Assembly (NCBI GenBank): GCA_944470555.2
Contig: OX104127.1
Location: forward strand, 135,922,786 to 135,986,785
DNA: 64,000 nt
Source of the DNA: Heterobilharzia americana
Taxonomy: Eukaryota > Platyhelminthes > Trematoda > Strigeidida > Schistosomatidae
Reading direction: 5' to 3'
Below are positions 53,001 to 55,575 of this stretch, piece after piece. The notes under the pieces were generated by a model, which was not told the origin of the DNA, did not search any database, and was given only the letters and a program-made list of their open reading frames with translations. Numbering within the stretch: position 1 is the first letter of the stretch; each line of letters starts with the position of its first letter. Made by a program: the position numbers and the translations under genes.

Positions 53001-55117
53001 CAACATTATGAATATAGTTATAAGGAAGAATAGTCACATACATACATGTACTTATCATTTACATGGACTTGAAATTTATGTGAAAAATGGCTTCAGTTGA
53101 AAAAAGATGATATGAGAATGTTAAATTAGAGGTTGAATTGTGGCCAATACCGTTGGAAGAAAGGTATTATATATCGATCTTCATTTCAAAGTGAAACAGC
53201 CAATAGAGGTTGAGTGCAGTGACAAACTCTTCTTCAATGTATAAAAAAAGCTTATGTTTTTCTGATATCTAAGGATACTGAGAATTTAAAAAATTGCTCT
53301 GGAGAAGCTCTGTAAAATAAACAGTACTATGCTGAGCTTCCTGGCTTGGTGATCACACTACAAATACGATCGATAGGATCCCATCTGCACTCAGGACTAG
53401 AGAACATGGAATTGGTTGTTCTCTTGTGACTAATCAGTAACCCAGTCCTACAGGAGGTCAATCAGGGCCTGAATAGCTGAGTGGTAAAGTCACTGACTAC
53501 TACACTGGGTGATGCTGCTTCAGATCTCAGGTGGAACATCAGTTCCGTTGAGGTTGCAGATACGCCTTGCTGACGAGTGCCAACGAGCACGTAATCTAGG
53601 TGTAGGGCTTCCTGCCGATTGCGCCTAATCAACTAACATCTATTTGAAAAGAATTTGTGGAACAAGATGTATTCGGCGTTTCAACAGTCACGTATATATA
53701 ATCTCAATAAGGAAATCAATAATCACTTAAAGAAACTAACTTTTTTTTTGTAAGTTCTTTAAATCTCAGTTGACTTTTCCTCAATAACACACTGAAAAAC
53801 AGATAATAAAGAAAGCTGAAGTTGGAGAACCATTGAATGAACCATTCGTCAGTCCATGATAAATACTATCTCTAAATTAAAATCCCCATTCATCTCAAAA
53901 ATACATGACTGCACAGAGCTCATTAGTGACATGCTTCCAGATGGATATCATGAGGTTTTCACGAGTTGTGACCTTTGGGGTCAACCAGTCAGAAGAGAAG
54001 TGGATGCCAACTGAAGACCTTGGGTGCTAGTCGCGCTATTTCATGAATTGACAGAAGCTGCAAACTCTGAACCGCAAAAAACCGACCCAGTGGCTGAATG
54101 GTTAACGCGGTCGCCGTGAAACCTGAAGGTCCTGGGTTCGATTCCTAGCCGTGTGGTGGGTGTGTACTGCTGAGGAGTTCTATGCACATGCTAGTAATAA
54201 ACCTGTTAACAATAGTTCGCAATGTAAGGAATAGTTGGGTTTACACTATATTTTAGGACATACTAACCTTTGAAGTTAGGAATGTATAACTATCTTTTTT
54301 CGTCAAAATAGTGATCGGATTTTTCAGGTAGATATGACAGAAAATTGATGCCAACAACTTTTGTGCATCTACCGCGTATCTTGTACTCACTCATAAGCTC
54401 ATTGTTTTCGTAGTTTTCTTCAATGTTTTACCAACCTTTATTTTCTCGATATTATTGAGTTGTTAAGCAGAAAGTTAATATATTGTTCTTTGATTACCAT
54501 CCTCAGTATTAAACAAAACGTATTGGTTAGGTTGTACAGTTCAAAGATCGAACTATATGATTCAGCATCATATTCCGCTCCCCCCCCCCCCCAGTGGTGA
54601 ACAATGAATACCACTAGTTATTACTCGGGAGTCAGTTTCCCTGATCTGTGTTATCTATTAAGCATCAGTCACAATTGAAATAGCCCAGTAATTGCGTCTC
54701 CGTCATATGTAAATAATACTAACCCGTATTCCATTGAAAGAAAGACTAGGTTTCAACCTACCCTTGGGAGTTACGTGTTGGCTACAATCAGTCAACTGAA
54801 ACTAAGAACAAAGGTTGTTCATTACATAATCTTATGATGGTGCACTTCTTAATCAAGACTATTAGTAGGAAAATGGTTAAAAATGTTATAGCCATATTAC
54901 TAACACTATTCGCTGCCTGTTTTCATATCTTTTTTTACCAATTTATTCATGAACTGTTCCACTATTCGATATATATATATGTATATTTTACACAGGAAGT
55001 TGTTTGTGCATTGAAAAGTGAATGTAATATTATACCAATTACTGATAATTTTACTTGGCCTCCTGCTGAATCATTGCCTGAAGATTTACGACCTATAATC
55101 ACCTACAATGCTGTCAA
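3849..55117 (+). CDS. SARM1: SARM1 orthologue: ARM-SAM-SAM-TIR NAD+ hydrolase (gene span, 3' end not found)
   Basis: The gene is built from twelve plus-strand exons, listed separately, whose splice phases all agree. About 1,140 residues are visible: a low-complexity N-terminus (roughly 1-320), an ARM-repeat region (about 320-820), SAM1 (about 815-865), SAM2 with a loop insertion (about 865-995) and the TIR domain (about 1015-1144). Human SARM1 is 724 residues, so the extra length is mostly N-terminal. In this family the TIR domain cleaves NAD+ to nicotinamide and ADP-ribose or cyclic ADP-ribose. The SAM domains form an octamer, and the ARM domain inhibits it in response to the NMN/NAD+ ratio. 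In animals this drives axon degeneration and, in invertebrates, immune signalling. The catalytic Glu and the nearby Trp of the TIR domain are kept. The start at 3849 is the first ATG of its frame but lies one base after a strong acceptor, so an upstream exon or trans-splicing is possible. Introns run up to about 11.6 kb and are full of retroelements. Exons 3 and 7 each contain a one-base frame break. Confidence 0.93.
4042..4190 (+). CDS. SARM1: SARM1 exon 2 (N-terminal linker)
   Basis: Acceptor GTTTACTTTAG at 4041, donor TTCCG|GTAAAC. The exon enters completing a TGC codon with exon 1 and leaves in phase 1, so its last G joins CT of exon 3 to give an Ala codon. It encodes about 49 residues (for example '[20 protein letters not shown]'). 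No domain is recognised. It is too short to show up as a long open frame. Confidence 0.68.
5786..5953 (-). repeat. Sm-alpha (family A) tRNA-like SINE with hammerhead motif
   Basis: On the minus strand the order is: tRNA-like region with a B-box-like GGTTCGAGTAG, then 'CATCACTCACTGGGGTGCAG', then a hammerhead core. The core has CTGACGAG (5850-5843), a stem II closed by GGAC, CGAAAC, and the cleavage triplet ATC. The core nucleotides look intact. Sm-alpha elements of schistosomes are known to encode active hammerheads. This copy faces away from the plus copy just downstream. Confidence 0.82.
6018..6290 (+). repeat. Sm-alpha (family A) SINE, hammerhead mutated
   Basis: B box GAGGTTCAAGTCTC at about 6052, hammerhead region at 6105-6145 with CTGACAAG (G8 changed) and CGAAG in place of CGAAAC. 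It is followed by the common tail 'CATCCACATAGGAGCCCAT' and 'GAGAATTACAAGTAT'. It forms an inverted pair with 5786-5953. Confidence 0.82.
6792..7455 (+). CDS. SARM1: SARM1 exon 3 (low-complexity, one-base frame break)
   Basis: Acceptor TTATTGGTTTAG at 6791, donor GAGTATAAG|GTAGTC. It encodes about 221 residues rich in Ser, Gln, His and Asn, including a His run at about 7005-7020 and a Ser run at about 7165-7180. The first frame reads to a stop at 7349. The frame that reaches the donor is open only after 7261. Adding one base, most simply in the A run at about 7284-7289, joins them. A short intron ending in AG before 7273 could also do it. The exon leaves in phase 0 into exon 4. Confidence 0.8.
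7560..7990 (+). repeat. Diverged dispersed repeat (relative of 21658-22010)
   Basis: Shares short blocks in the same order with 21658-22010, such as 'GTGAATA.GTCGG' followed by 'GCCATTTTATCA' and 'CTACACTTCC', but is strongly diverged. No coding is visible. Related sequences at 15300-15545 and 18040-18275 may belong to the same larger unit. Confidence 0.35.
9530..9660 (-). repeat. Family B tRNA-like SINE fragment, minus
   Basis: Reverse complement of the 3' half of the family B unit. Reading minus, 'GGGTCGTGGGAACGTACTG' is followed by a degraded hammerhead (CTGAGGAA, TGAGAT in place of CGAAAC, GTC) and 'CACTGTGCTCCCAGGTTTTC'. It faces the plus copy at 9690. Confidence 0.65.
9690..9885 (+). 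repeat. Family B tRNA-like SINE with intact hammerhead-like core
   Basis: Starts with a tRNA-like 'GAGTGGTTAACGCGTTC' and 'AAGTTCAATCC' B-box-like segment. At 9778-9811 it carries CTGAGGAG, a stem II of five possible pairs (GTTCT with AGGAC), CGAAAC (9799-9804), and GTC (9809-9811). Stem III would be AC/GT closed by AGAT. CTG before and CAG after the core can pair as stem I. Every conserved hammerhead position that I can check is present. Confidence 0.7.
10024..10460 (+). repeat. Family C tRNA-like repeat, folded-back pair
   Basis: A minus-strand tRNA-like module (10080-10150, B box GGTTCGAATCC on the minus strand) is flanked by about 50-base inverted copies of 'CTATCTCAGATAGTCAAATG'. Next comes a leader (10160-10365), then a plus-strand tRNA-like module (10366-10455) with 'TAGATCAGTTGATAGGACAT' and 'CTGGTTCGAATCCGGCC'. 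The leader plus module recurs inverted at 55222-55575. No hammerhead core is seen in this family. These are probably not functional tRNA genes: stems are imperfect and the flanks are repeat. Confidence 0.65.
11030..11047. repeat. Short (TA)n microsatellite
   Basis: Simple alternating TA run in AT-rich intronic sequence. Confidence 0.85.
11866..13352 (+). mobile_element. RTE-type non-LTR retrotransposon, 5'-truncated RT
   Basis: One main frame reads from about 11880: '[20 protein letters not shown]', '[20 protein letters not shown]', '[14 protein letters not shown]', '[17 protein letters not shown]', '[15 protein letters not shown]' and '[19 protein letters not shown]'. The FADD box at about 12535-12546 is the RT catalytic motif. 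Stops at about 11966, 12388 and 12682, and frameshifts after 12890, break it. It ends in 'GGAACCCAAGGGACAAATAATAG', the same 3' end as the copies at 44.57 and 63.89 kb, followed by a TAA-like tail. The endonuclease half is missing, as expected for 5' truncation. Assignment to RTE (SR2/Perere-3-like) rests on motif resemblance. Confidence 0.88.
15300..15545 (+). repeat. Dispersed repeat family E
   Basis: Nearly collinear with 18040-18275: shared 'CATAGGACC', 'GGTCTGAGTTGCCACA', 'AATCAAGTAAAAAGG', 'CAGTCAAAAGAAATATAAAG' and 'CATCTGCGCCACTGAC'. No open frame or tRNA-like box is seen. It may be the 3' untranslated part of a larger element. Confidence 0.6.
16188..16342 (-). repeat. Sm-alpha SINE, minus, hammerhead mutated
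   Basis: Minus-strand copy with 'GATAATGCTCTGGCATTTG', a shortened B-box region, and hammerhead CTGGTGAG (A6 to G), a good stem II (GTCCCAAATAGGAC), CGAAAC and GTC. The A6 change should inactivate it. Confidence 0.82.
16377..16545 (+). repeat. Dispersed repeat family F
   Basis: Closely matches 21658-21830: 'ACATAAGTCCACTGGTTGAA', 'GCATGCAAAGAACAAA', 'GTATGGGAATGAGACGAATT'. Not coding. Confidence 0.6.
17054..17422 (+). CDS. SARM1: SARM1 exon 4 (start of ARM-repeat region)
   Basis: Acceptor ATTTTTCTACAG, donor AGTCAG|GTATGT, phase 0 at both ends, 123 codons. The N-terminal part ('[13 protein letters not shown]', then '[20 protein letters not shown]') looks like an ARM helix set. A Ser/Asp/Asn-rich loop of about 60 residues follows, and the exon ends in a helix-like '[11 protein letters not shown]'. 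It is longer than the matching vertebrate region because of the loop. Confidence 0.88.
18040..18275 (+). repeat. Dispersed repeat family E, second copy
   Basis: Same order of blocks as 15300-15545, lightly diverged. It starts after an (ATC)n run at about 18041-18058. Confidence 0.6.
18384..20617 (-). mobile_element. Penelope-like element with inverted 3' duplication
   Basis: The minus strand from about 19985 down to 18384 reads as a Penelope-like element: '[15 protein letters not shown]' with the RT catalytic VDD (about 19490-19520), '[20 protein letters not shown]', '[19 protein letters not shown]', '[15 protein letters not shown]', then '[20 protein letters not shown]'. A GIY-YIG-like endonuclease segment follows: '[20 protein letters not shown]'. 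The segment 19988-20617 (plus) is an almost identical inverted copy of 18384-19017, covering the endonuclease and 3' end. The spacer of about 970 bases holds the RT core. Frameshifts break the RT, so it is dead. Penelope-like elements often carry partial inverted copies at one end. Confidence 0.85.
21425..21570 (+). repeat. Family B SINE 3' part with degraded hammerhead
   Basis: Reads 'GTCGTGGGTGCGCACTACTG', CTGAAGAT, ATGAGAC in place of CGAAAC, GTC, then 'TAGTGCTCCCAAG' and 'GTGGTTCTCCAATTGATT'. Core positions are lost. Confidence 0.6.
21658..22010 (+). repeat. Dispersed repeat family F, longer copy
   Basis: Matches 16377-16545 and extends about 180 bases further, through 'GTGAATAAATCTCGGCC' and 'CTACAGCTCCTTACATGAC'. 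It resembles 7560-7990. No coding is seen. Confidence 0.6.
22083..22190 (-). repeat. Sm-alpha SINE, minus, stem II deleted
   Basis: Minus-strand Sm-alpha in which the hammerhead stem II and part of the core are deleted ('GCGCGTTTCG' runs straight into 'TTAGCTGGATGC' on the plus strand). The 'CATCACTCACTGAGATGCAG' block is kept. Confidence 0.75.
22246..22412 (+). repeat. Sm-alpha SINE, plus, hammerhead mutated
   Basis: Opposed to 22083-22190. 'AGTGGCCTGGTGGAAAACG' head, 'AACATCACTCATTGG', then CTGGGGAA, GGACGAAATACACC and 'CTGGATTCCATTGCTAGCC'. Several core positions are changed. Confidence 0.78.
22660..25790 (-). mobile_element. Decayed non-LTR retrotransposon (endonuclease-RT), minus
   Basis: Minus-strand order from 25.8 kb down: a leader, an endonuclease-like part ('[20 protein letters not shown]', '[15 protein letters not shown]'), a linker ('[19 protein letters not shown]'), then '[20 protein letters not shown]', '[15 protein letters not shown]' and '[17 protein letters not shown]' of the RT. 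The RT end, at about 22800-23060, has '[20 protein letters not shown]' with a changed catalytic box. The long minus frame at 24725-24087 covers the linker. A different element (23060-23535) interrupts it. Many frameshifts; dead. Subfamily not fixed. Confidence 0.78.
23060..23535 (+). mobile_element. 3' end of another non-LTR element, inserted in the previous one
   Basis: Plus-strand remnant with '[20 protein letters not shown]' and '[17 protein letters not shown]', matching the C-terminus at 38.75-38.83 kb. It is followed by a 3' untranslated region ending 'CTGAGAATTCTGTACTGTAA' and a (TTA)n tail. The tail and the break in the host element support an insertion. Confidence 0.7.
26480..27640 (+). 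mobile_element. Non-LTR retrotransposon 3' half, plus (same family as 22.7-25.8 kb)
   Basis: Reads '[20 protein letters not shown]', '[20 protein letters not shown]' (catalytic DD replaced by GD), '[19 protein letters not shown]', '[20 protein letters not shown]' and 'LLRR' towards the end, across frameshifts and stops. It is 5'-truncated inside the RT and lies opposite to the copy at 22660-25790. Its 3' untranslated region runs to about 27640 ('GAGCTGTGGCAACTTAGACC'). Confidence 0.8.
28054..28360. repeat. Sm-alpha SINE, minus, joined to a plus-strand 3' half
   Basis: 28054-28207 is a minus copy (B box GAGTCTCAG-type, hammerhead region degraded). At 28210 it runs directly into the 3' half of a plus copy ('GCATCCTGGATTCCTTTGCT') and its common tail ('TGCATAGGAGCCCATCTGCC', 'GGGAAATTACAAATATC'). 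The next plus copy then starts. The order looks like a remnant of a tandem array with one unit inverted. Confidence 0.72.
28385..28560 (+). repeat. Sm-alpha SINE, plus, hammerhead G8 mutated
   Basis: 'GGGTACTGGATTCGAGCCTC' B-box region, 'AACATCACTCACTGAGGTG', CTGACAAG, stem II TCCCAATTAGTA, CGAAAC, ATC, 'CTGGATTCTTCTACTAG'. One core change (G8 to A). Confidence 0.8.
28981..29359 (+). CDS. SARM1: SARM1 exon 5 (ARM region, Thr/Ser-rich insert)
   Basis: Acceptor CTTATGTAG, donor AGAAC|GTGAGT, entering in phase 0 and leaving in phase 1. It begins '[15 protein letters not shown]', carries a Thr/Ser/Ala-rich insert at about 29150-29235, then returns to helical sequence ('[20 protein letters not shown]' and '[13 protein letters not shown]'). 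The last base joins CT of exon 6 to make a Pro codon. Confidence 0.88.
29360..30972 (+). other. SARM1: SARM1 intron 5
   Basis: AT-rich, 1.6 kb, with no repeat family or coding sequence that I recognise. Confidence 0.5.
30973..31243 (+). CDS. SARM1: SARM1 exon 6 (core ARM repeats)
   Basis: Acceptor AACAATATAG, donor AATCC|GTAAGT. It encodes about 90 residues with clear similarity to the conserved SARM1 ARM core: '[18 protein letters not shown]', then '[16 protein letters not shown]', '[13 protein letters not shown]' and '[12 protein letters not shown]'. This block is the strongest homology anchor outside the TIR domain. In the family the ARM core holds the allosteric NAD+/NMN site; I could not confirm every ligand residue by eye. 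It leaves in phase 2. Confidence 0.95.
31376..31545 (+). repeat. Sm-alpha SINE, plus, near-intact hammerhead
   Basis: 'CCTAGTGGATAACGCTTTAG' head, B box GGGTTCGAATCTC, 'AATATCACTCACTGGAGTG', then CTGATGAG (31493-31500), stem II with CCCTAAAAAGGA, CGAAAC. The segment after it (GTGAATTCTAG) differs from the usual GCGCGTCCTGG, so the cleavage triplet reads ATT. Confidence 0.82.
33560..36745 (+). mobile_element. Heavily decayed non-LTR retrotransposon, plus
   Basis: The endonuclease part at 33700-34130 reads '[20 protein letters not shown]', '[17 protein letters not shown]' and '[11 protein letters not shown]'. The RT part at 34700-35220 reads '[14 protein letters not shown]', '[10 protein letters not shown]', then '[16 protein letters not shown]' with the catalytic box changed to YDI. 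An RT thumb-like '[14 protein letters not shown]' follows at about 35650. An Sm-alpha unit (35255-35585) splits it. The '[14 protein letters not shown]' stretch matches the linker of the 22.7-25.8 kb copy, so the two appear to be one family. Confidence 0.7.
35255..35585. repeat. Sm-alpha SINE, minus head with plus-strand tail, nested
   Basis: 35255-35440 is a diverged minus copy (B box GGGTTCGAGTCTC on the minus strand; degraded hammerhead). 35455-35585 carries the plus-strand end 'TCTACTGCCAGCCACC' and tail 'ATCCGCATAGGAGCTCAT'. The same mirrored arrangement is seen at 28.05 kb. Confidence 0.7.
37606..37944 (+). CDS. SARM1: SARM1 exon 7 (ARM repeats, frame break inside)
   Basis: Acceptor TTTTCGGTAAG at 37605, donor AGTGAA|GTGAGT. 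The first part reads '[20 protein letters not shown]' and '[12 protein letters not shown]'. The second part, in another frame, reads '[20 protein letters not shown]' and '[13 protein letters not shown]'. Both align in order to neighbouring ARM segments of SARM1. The switch lies between about 37722 and 37781. One missing A in the AAAA at 37727-37730 would explain it. A 56-base GT-AG intron (37725-37780) would also fit. The exon leaves in phase 0. Confidence 0.85.
38901..39944 (+). mobile_element. Penelope-like GIY-YIG fragment between inverted repeats
   Basis: Arms at 38901-39050 and 39836-39944 are inverted copies: 'TTTTTCGACGATATCG' with 'GATATTGTCGAAAAA', then 'CTGTACAATC', 'ATAACAGTCCATTATAAAAC' and 'TACATCACTAACCAAG'. 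The left arm is lengthened by a (TA)n run. Between them the plus strand encodes the C-terminal part of a Penelope-like protein: '[20 protein letters not shown]', '[15 protein letters not shown]', and '[19 protein letters not shown]' after frameshifts. 'VYKF....[14 protein letters not shown]' is a GIY-YIG endonuclease signature with Cys residues typical of this class. The RT is absent. Confidence 0.8.
38939..38992. repeat. (TA)n microsatellite
   Basis: About 54 bases of alternating AT inside the left arm of the Penelope-like insertion. The right arm has only 'ATATATATAAATAAG' at the same place, so the run has expanded on one side. Confidence 0.95.
40809..40861. repeat. (TA)n microsatellite
   Basis: About 52 bases of alternating TA. 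Open frames of Ile-Tyr repeats on both strands here are artefacts of this run. Confidence 0.95.
41335..41430 (-). repeat. Possible tRNA-like SINE fragment
   Basis: The minus strand contains 'CACTGGTCCGAGTCCCACTG', close to a B box, preceded by 'AGTGGACTAGATATCCAG'. Only one copy is seen in the window, so the family is uncertain. Confidence 0.35.
41475..44592 (+). mobile_element. RTE-type non-LTR retrotransposon, nearly full length, dead
   Basis: Endonuclease part at 41600-42050: '[20 protein letters not shown]', '[14 protein letters not shown]', '[20 protein letters not shown]'. RT part from about 42870: '[14 protein letters not shown]' and '[11 protein letters not shown]', then regions matching the copy at 11.9 kb but with many small insertions and deletions. 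The catalytic box is lost (about 43640-43665 reads 'FASDDD' across a frameshift). Ends 'GGAACCCAAGGGACAAATAA' plus (TAA)n at 44568-44592. The 3' 1.3 kb is closely similar to 62.5-63.9 kb. Confidence 0.85.
43536..43565 (+). repeat. (GGAGT)n pentanucleotide expansion in the RTE copy
   Basis: Five tandem GAGTG units here, two at the matching site of the 62.5-63.9 kb copy (about 62886-62900). Other small tandem duplications in this copy include GGCTGGCTGGCTGG at about 43174. Confidence 0.85.
44876..45052 (+). CDS. SARM1: SARM1 exon 8 (last ARM repeat, start of SAM1)
   Basis: Acceptor CCCCCTTTATTTCTAAG, donor CCCGT|GTCAGT, phase 0 at both ends, 59 codons. It reads '[15 protein letters not shown]', then '[20 protein letters not shown]' and '[12 protein letters not shown]'. 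The 'LGEEVP' stretch and the following 'EV.-.WL' motif are characteristic of the ARM-to-SAM1 junction of SARM1. The donor is not the usual GTAAGT, but the join to exon 9 keeps family spacing exactly. Confidence 0.92.
45103..46013. mobile_element. Element with ~105-bp terminal inverted repeats, no coding seen
   Basis: Left arm at about 45103-45217, right arm at about 45903-46013. Both contain (in one orientation) 'ATGTATTTG.GCAA', 'TCACATTT.CC', 'TATTTTATGTGAAGGGCGAA' and 'GGGGTAAGGTAAAT'. The interior of about 690 bases has no open frame and no family that I recognise. It could be a non-autonomous DNA transposon or another foldback unit. Exact ends and target duplications were not established. 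Confidence 0.6.
46196..46335 (-). repeat. Sm-alpha SINE, minus, degraded hammerhead
   Basis: Minus copy with B box GAGGTTCGAGTCTC. The hammerhead reads ATGACAAA, then CGAAAT and GTC. It is preceded on the plus strand by the inverted tail ('TTGGCATATGGCCTCCTATG' at 46133). Confidence 0.78.
46388..46640 (+). repeat. Sm-alpha SINE, plus, intact hammerhead core
   Basis: Head 'CAGTGGCCTAGTGGATAACG', B-box-like AGGTTCGGGTCCC, 'ACATCACTCACTGGGGTGCA'. The core is CTGACGAG (46509-46516), CGAAAC (46529-46534) and GTC (46539-46541). Stem III would be AC/GT with loop GCGC. Stem I has one mismatch beside the cleavage site and stem II has one internal mismatch. The tail with 'CCGCATAGGAGCCCATG' follows. 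Confidence 0.85.
46971..47007. repeat. (TA)n microsatellite
   Basis: About 37 bases of alternating TA. Confidence 0.95.
48000..48060 (+). repeat. Doubtful tRNA-like segment
   Basis: 'CGTAGTTCAATCAATAG' followed by 'ATTGGTTCGAATCCTATAC' resembles A and B boxes, but there is no closing acceptor stem and no second copy in the window. Confidence 0.3.
49660..49850. repeat. Sm-alpha fragments, 3' end and tail
   Basis: A short inverted 'TGACTAGCAGTGAAATCTAG' piece is followed by plus-strand 'TAGCCACAGCC' and the common tail ('ATCCACATAGGACGCCAT', 'AACGAATTACAAATATC'). The tRNA-like head is missing. Confidence 0.65.
49955..50122 (-). repeat. Sm-alpha SINE, minus, hammerhead A6 mutated
   Basis: Minus copy with CTGGCGAG in place of CTGACGAG, stem II GCCCCAAATAGGAC, CGAAAT, ATC. 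The head reads 'TAGTGGATAATGCTCTGGCG'. Confidence 0.8.
50529..50653 (+). CDS. SARM1: SARM1 exon 9 (SAM1)
   Basis: Acceptor ACATATGTAG, donor TCTCG|GTAAGT. It encodes most of SAM1: '[20 protein letters not shown]', '[20 protein letters not shown]'. The 'VDGDLLLRL' and '[10 protein letters not shown]' segments are diagnostic. SAM domains of this family assemble the octameric ring. A 48-base intron (50654-50701) follows. Confidence 0.95.
50702..51099 (+). CDS. SARM1: SARM1 exon 10 (SAM2 with a long loop insertion)
   Basis: Acceptor AATATCTAG, donor ATACAGT|GTAAGT. It starts by completing the Arg codon of exon 9, then '[18 protein letters not shown]' and '[12 protein letters not shown]'. A polar stretch rich in Asn, Thr and Ser (about 50800-50930, roughly 40 residues) interrupts the domain. 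SAM2 then resumes with '[17 protein letters not shown]', '[19 protein letters not shown]'. The insertion has no counterpart in human SARM1 and probably sits in a loop after the first helices. It leaves in phase 1. Confidence 0.95.
51100..52456 (+). other. SARM1: SARM1 intron 10
   Basis: Contains a truncated Sm-alpha copy at 51350-51440. The open frame at 51517-51741 has no recognisable homology and lies wholly within the intron. The rest is AT-rich and unexplained. Confidence 0.5.
51350..51440 (+). repeat. Truncated Sm-alpha with intact hammerhead core
   Basis: Only the 3' part remains: CTGACGAG (51369-51376), stem II GTCTCAAGTATTAC, CGAAAC, GTGC, GTC, then 'ATTGATTCCACTGGGTAGC'. Core bases are intact, but stem II pairs poorly. 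Confidence 0.72.
52457..52776 (+). CDS. SARM1: SARM1 exon 11 (TIR domain, first part)
   Basis: Acceptor TCTTTATGTCAG, donor CATAAA|GTAAGT. It contains '[20 protein letters not shown]', the BB-loop region '[13 protein letters not shown]', then '[15 protein letters not shown]' and 'HCTDWIHK'. The FISYRR and DI(D)-LTAGKF motifs define a SARM1-type TIR. The Trp of 'DWIHK' matches human Trp638, which lies beside the catalytic Glu. The exon ends exactly before that Glu. Confidence 0.97.
53345..53640 (+). repeat. Family D tRNA-like SINE with hammerhead-like region
   Basis: 'AATAGCTGAGTGGTAAAGTC' is the A-box-like part. The B-box region is weak ('CAGATCTCAGG'). At 53570-53605 it has CTGACGAG, stem II GTGCCAACGAGCAC, then CGTAAT in place of CGAAAC and GTG in place of GTC. 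The block before it, with 'ACTCAGGACTAGAGAACATG', recurs at 57.5 and 60.2 kb. Confidence 0.65.
54078..54190 (+). repeat. Family B SINE, truncated inside the hammerhead
   Basis: A good tRNA-like head: 'GTGGCTGAATGGTTAACGCG' and B box GGGTTCGATTCC. It is followed by 'GTGTGTACTGCTGAGGAG' and 'TTCTATGCAC', where the element stops in the middle of stem II. Confidence 0.7.
54580..54592 (+). repeat. Poly-C run
   Basis: Thirteen C residues in AT-rich intron 11. Confidence 0.9.
54996..55117 (+). CDS. SARM1: SARM1 exon 12 (TIR domain, catalytic Glu)
   Basis: Acceptor TATTTTACACAG, donor GTCAA|GTGAGT. Its first codon, GAA, is the catalytic Glu (human Glu642). It continues '[20 protein letters not shown]', '[14 protein letters not shown]'. 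It leaves in phase 2, where vertebrate proteins continue with a Trp-Ser-His-Glu-Tyr motif. No downstream exon with that motif was found in 55118-64000. Confidence 0.95.
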
Positions 55118-55221
55118 GTGAGTTTTGACCTAACAATAAAAACTGAATACTATAAACTCTATTATTGCATCACTTAACTTATATATGTTATCATTTGACT
55201 ATCTGGGATGACCTTAGTTTG

Positions 55222-55575
55222 ACAGAGTAGTATTGATACTGGTTGATGATTAAAGGTGAAATGAAAATTTGGACCGCGGCCGGATTCCAACCAGCCACTA
55301 TCAGGTTTCCGGCCCCATGCTCTACCAACTGAGCTACGATGTTGGACTGCTGACCAGATTTTTATTTCACTTCAATCGCCAATGTGGATTCTGCCCGACT
55401 GTAATGTGAATTCGTTGCGACATTTTACTACCACTTGATAGTATTCACACTGGTTGCCTAGTCAAGACTTCTTATCCCAATCCGAAAGTAACTGAATTCG
55501 AGGGGTGGGGGAGCATCATATTGATTATCATTTGACTATCTGAGATAGCTGTAGTTTGGCAGACTATGTATGTTA
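55222..55575 (-). repeat. Family C tRNA-like repeat, minus
   Basis: Reverse complement of the unit at 10160-10455. On the minus strand: leader, then 'TAGCTCAGTTGGTAGAGC' (A-box-like, tRNA-like), 'GGCTGGTTGGAATCCGGC' and 'CCAAATTTTCATTTCACC'. Both ends carry the 'CTATCTCAGATAGTCAAATG' type sequence, which suggests tandem origin. Confidence 0.7.

Larger units (their letters stand above)
52777..54995 (+). other. SARM1: SARM1 intron 11
   Basis: Contains family D (53345-53640) and family B (54078-54190) SINE copies and a poly-C run. 52780-53340 and 54200-54570 show nothing recognisable. Confidence 0.55.
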
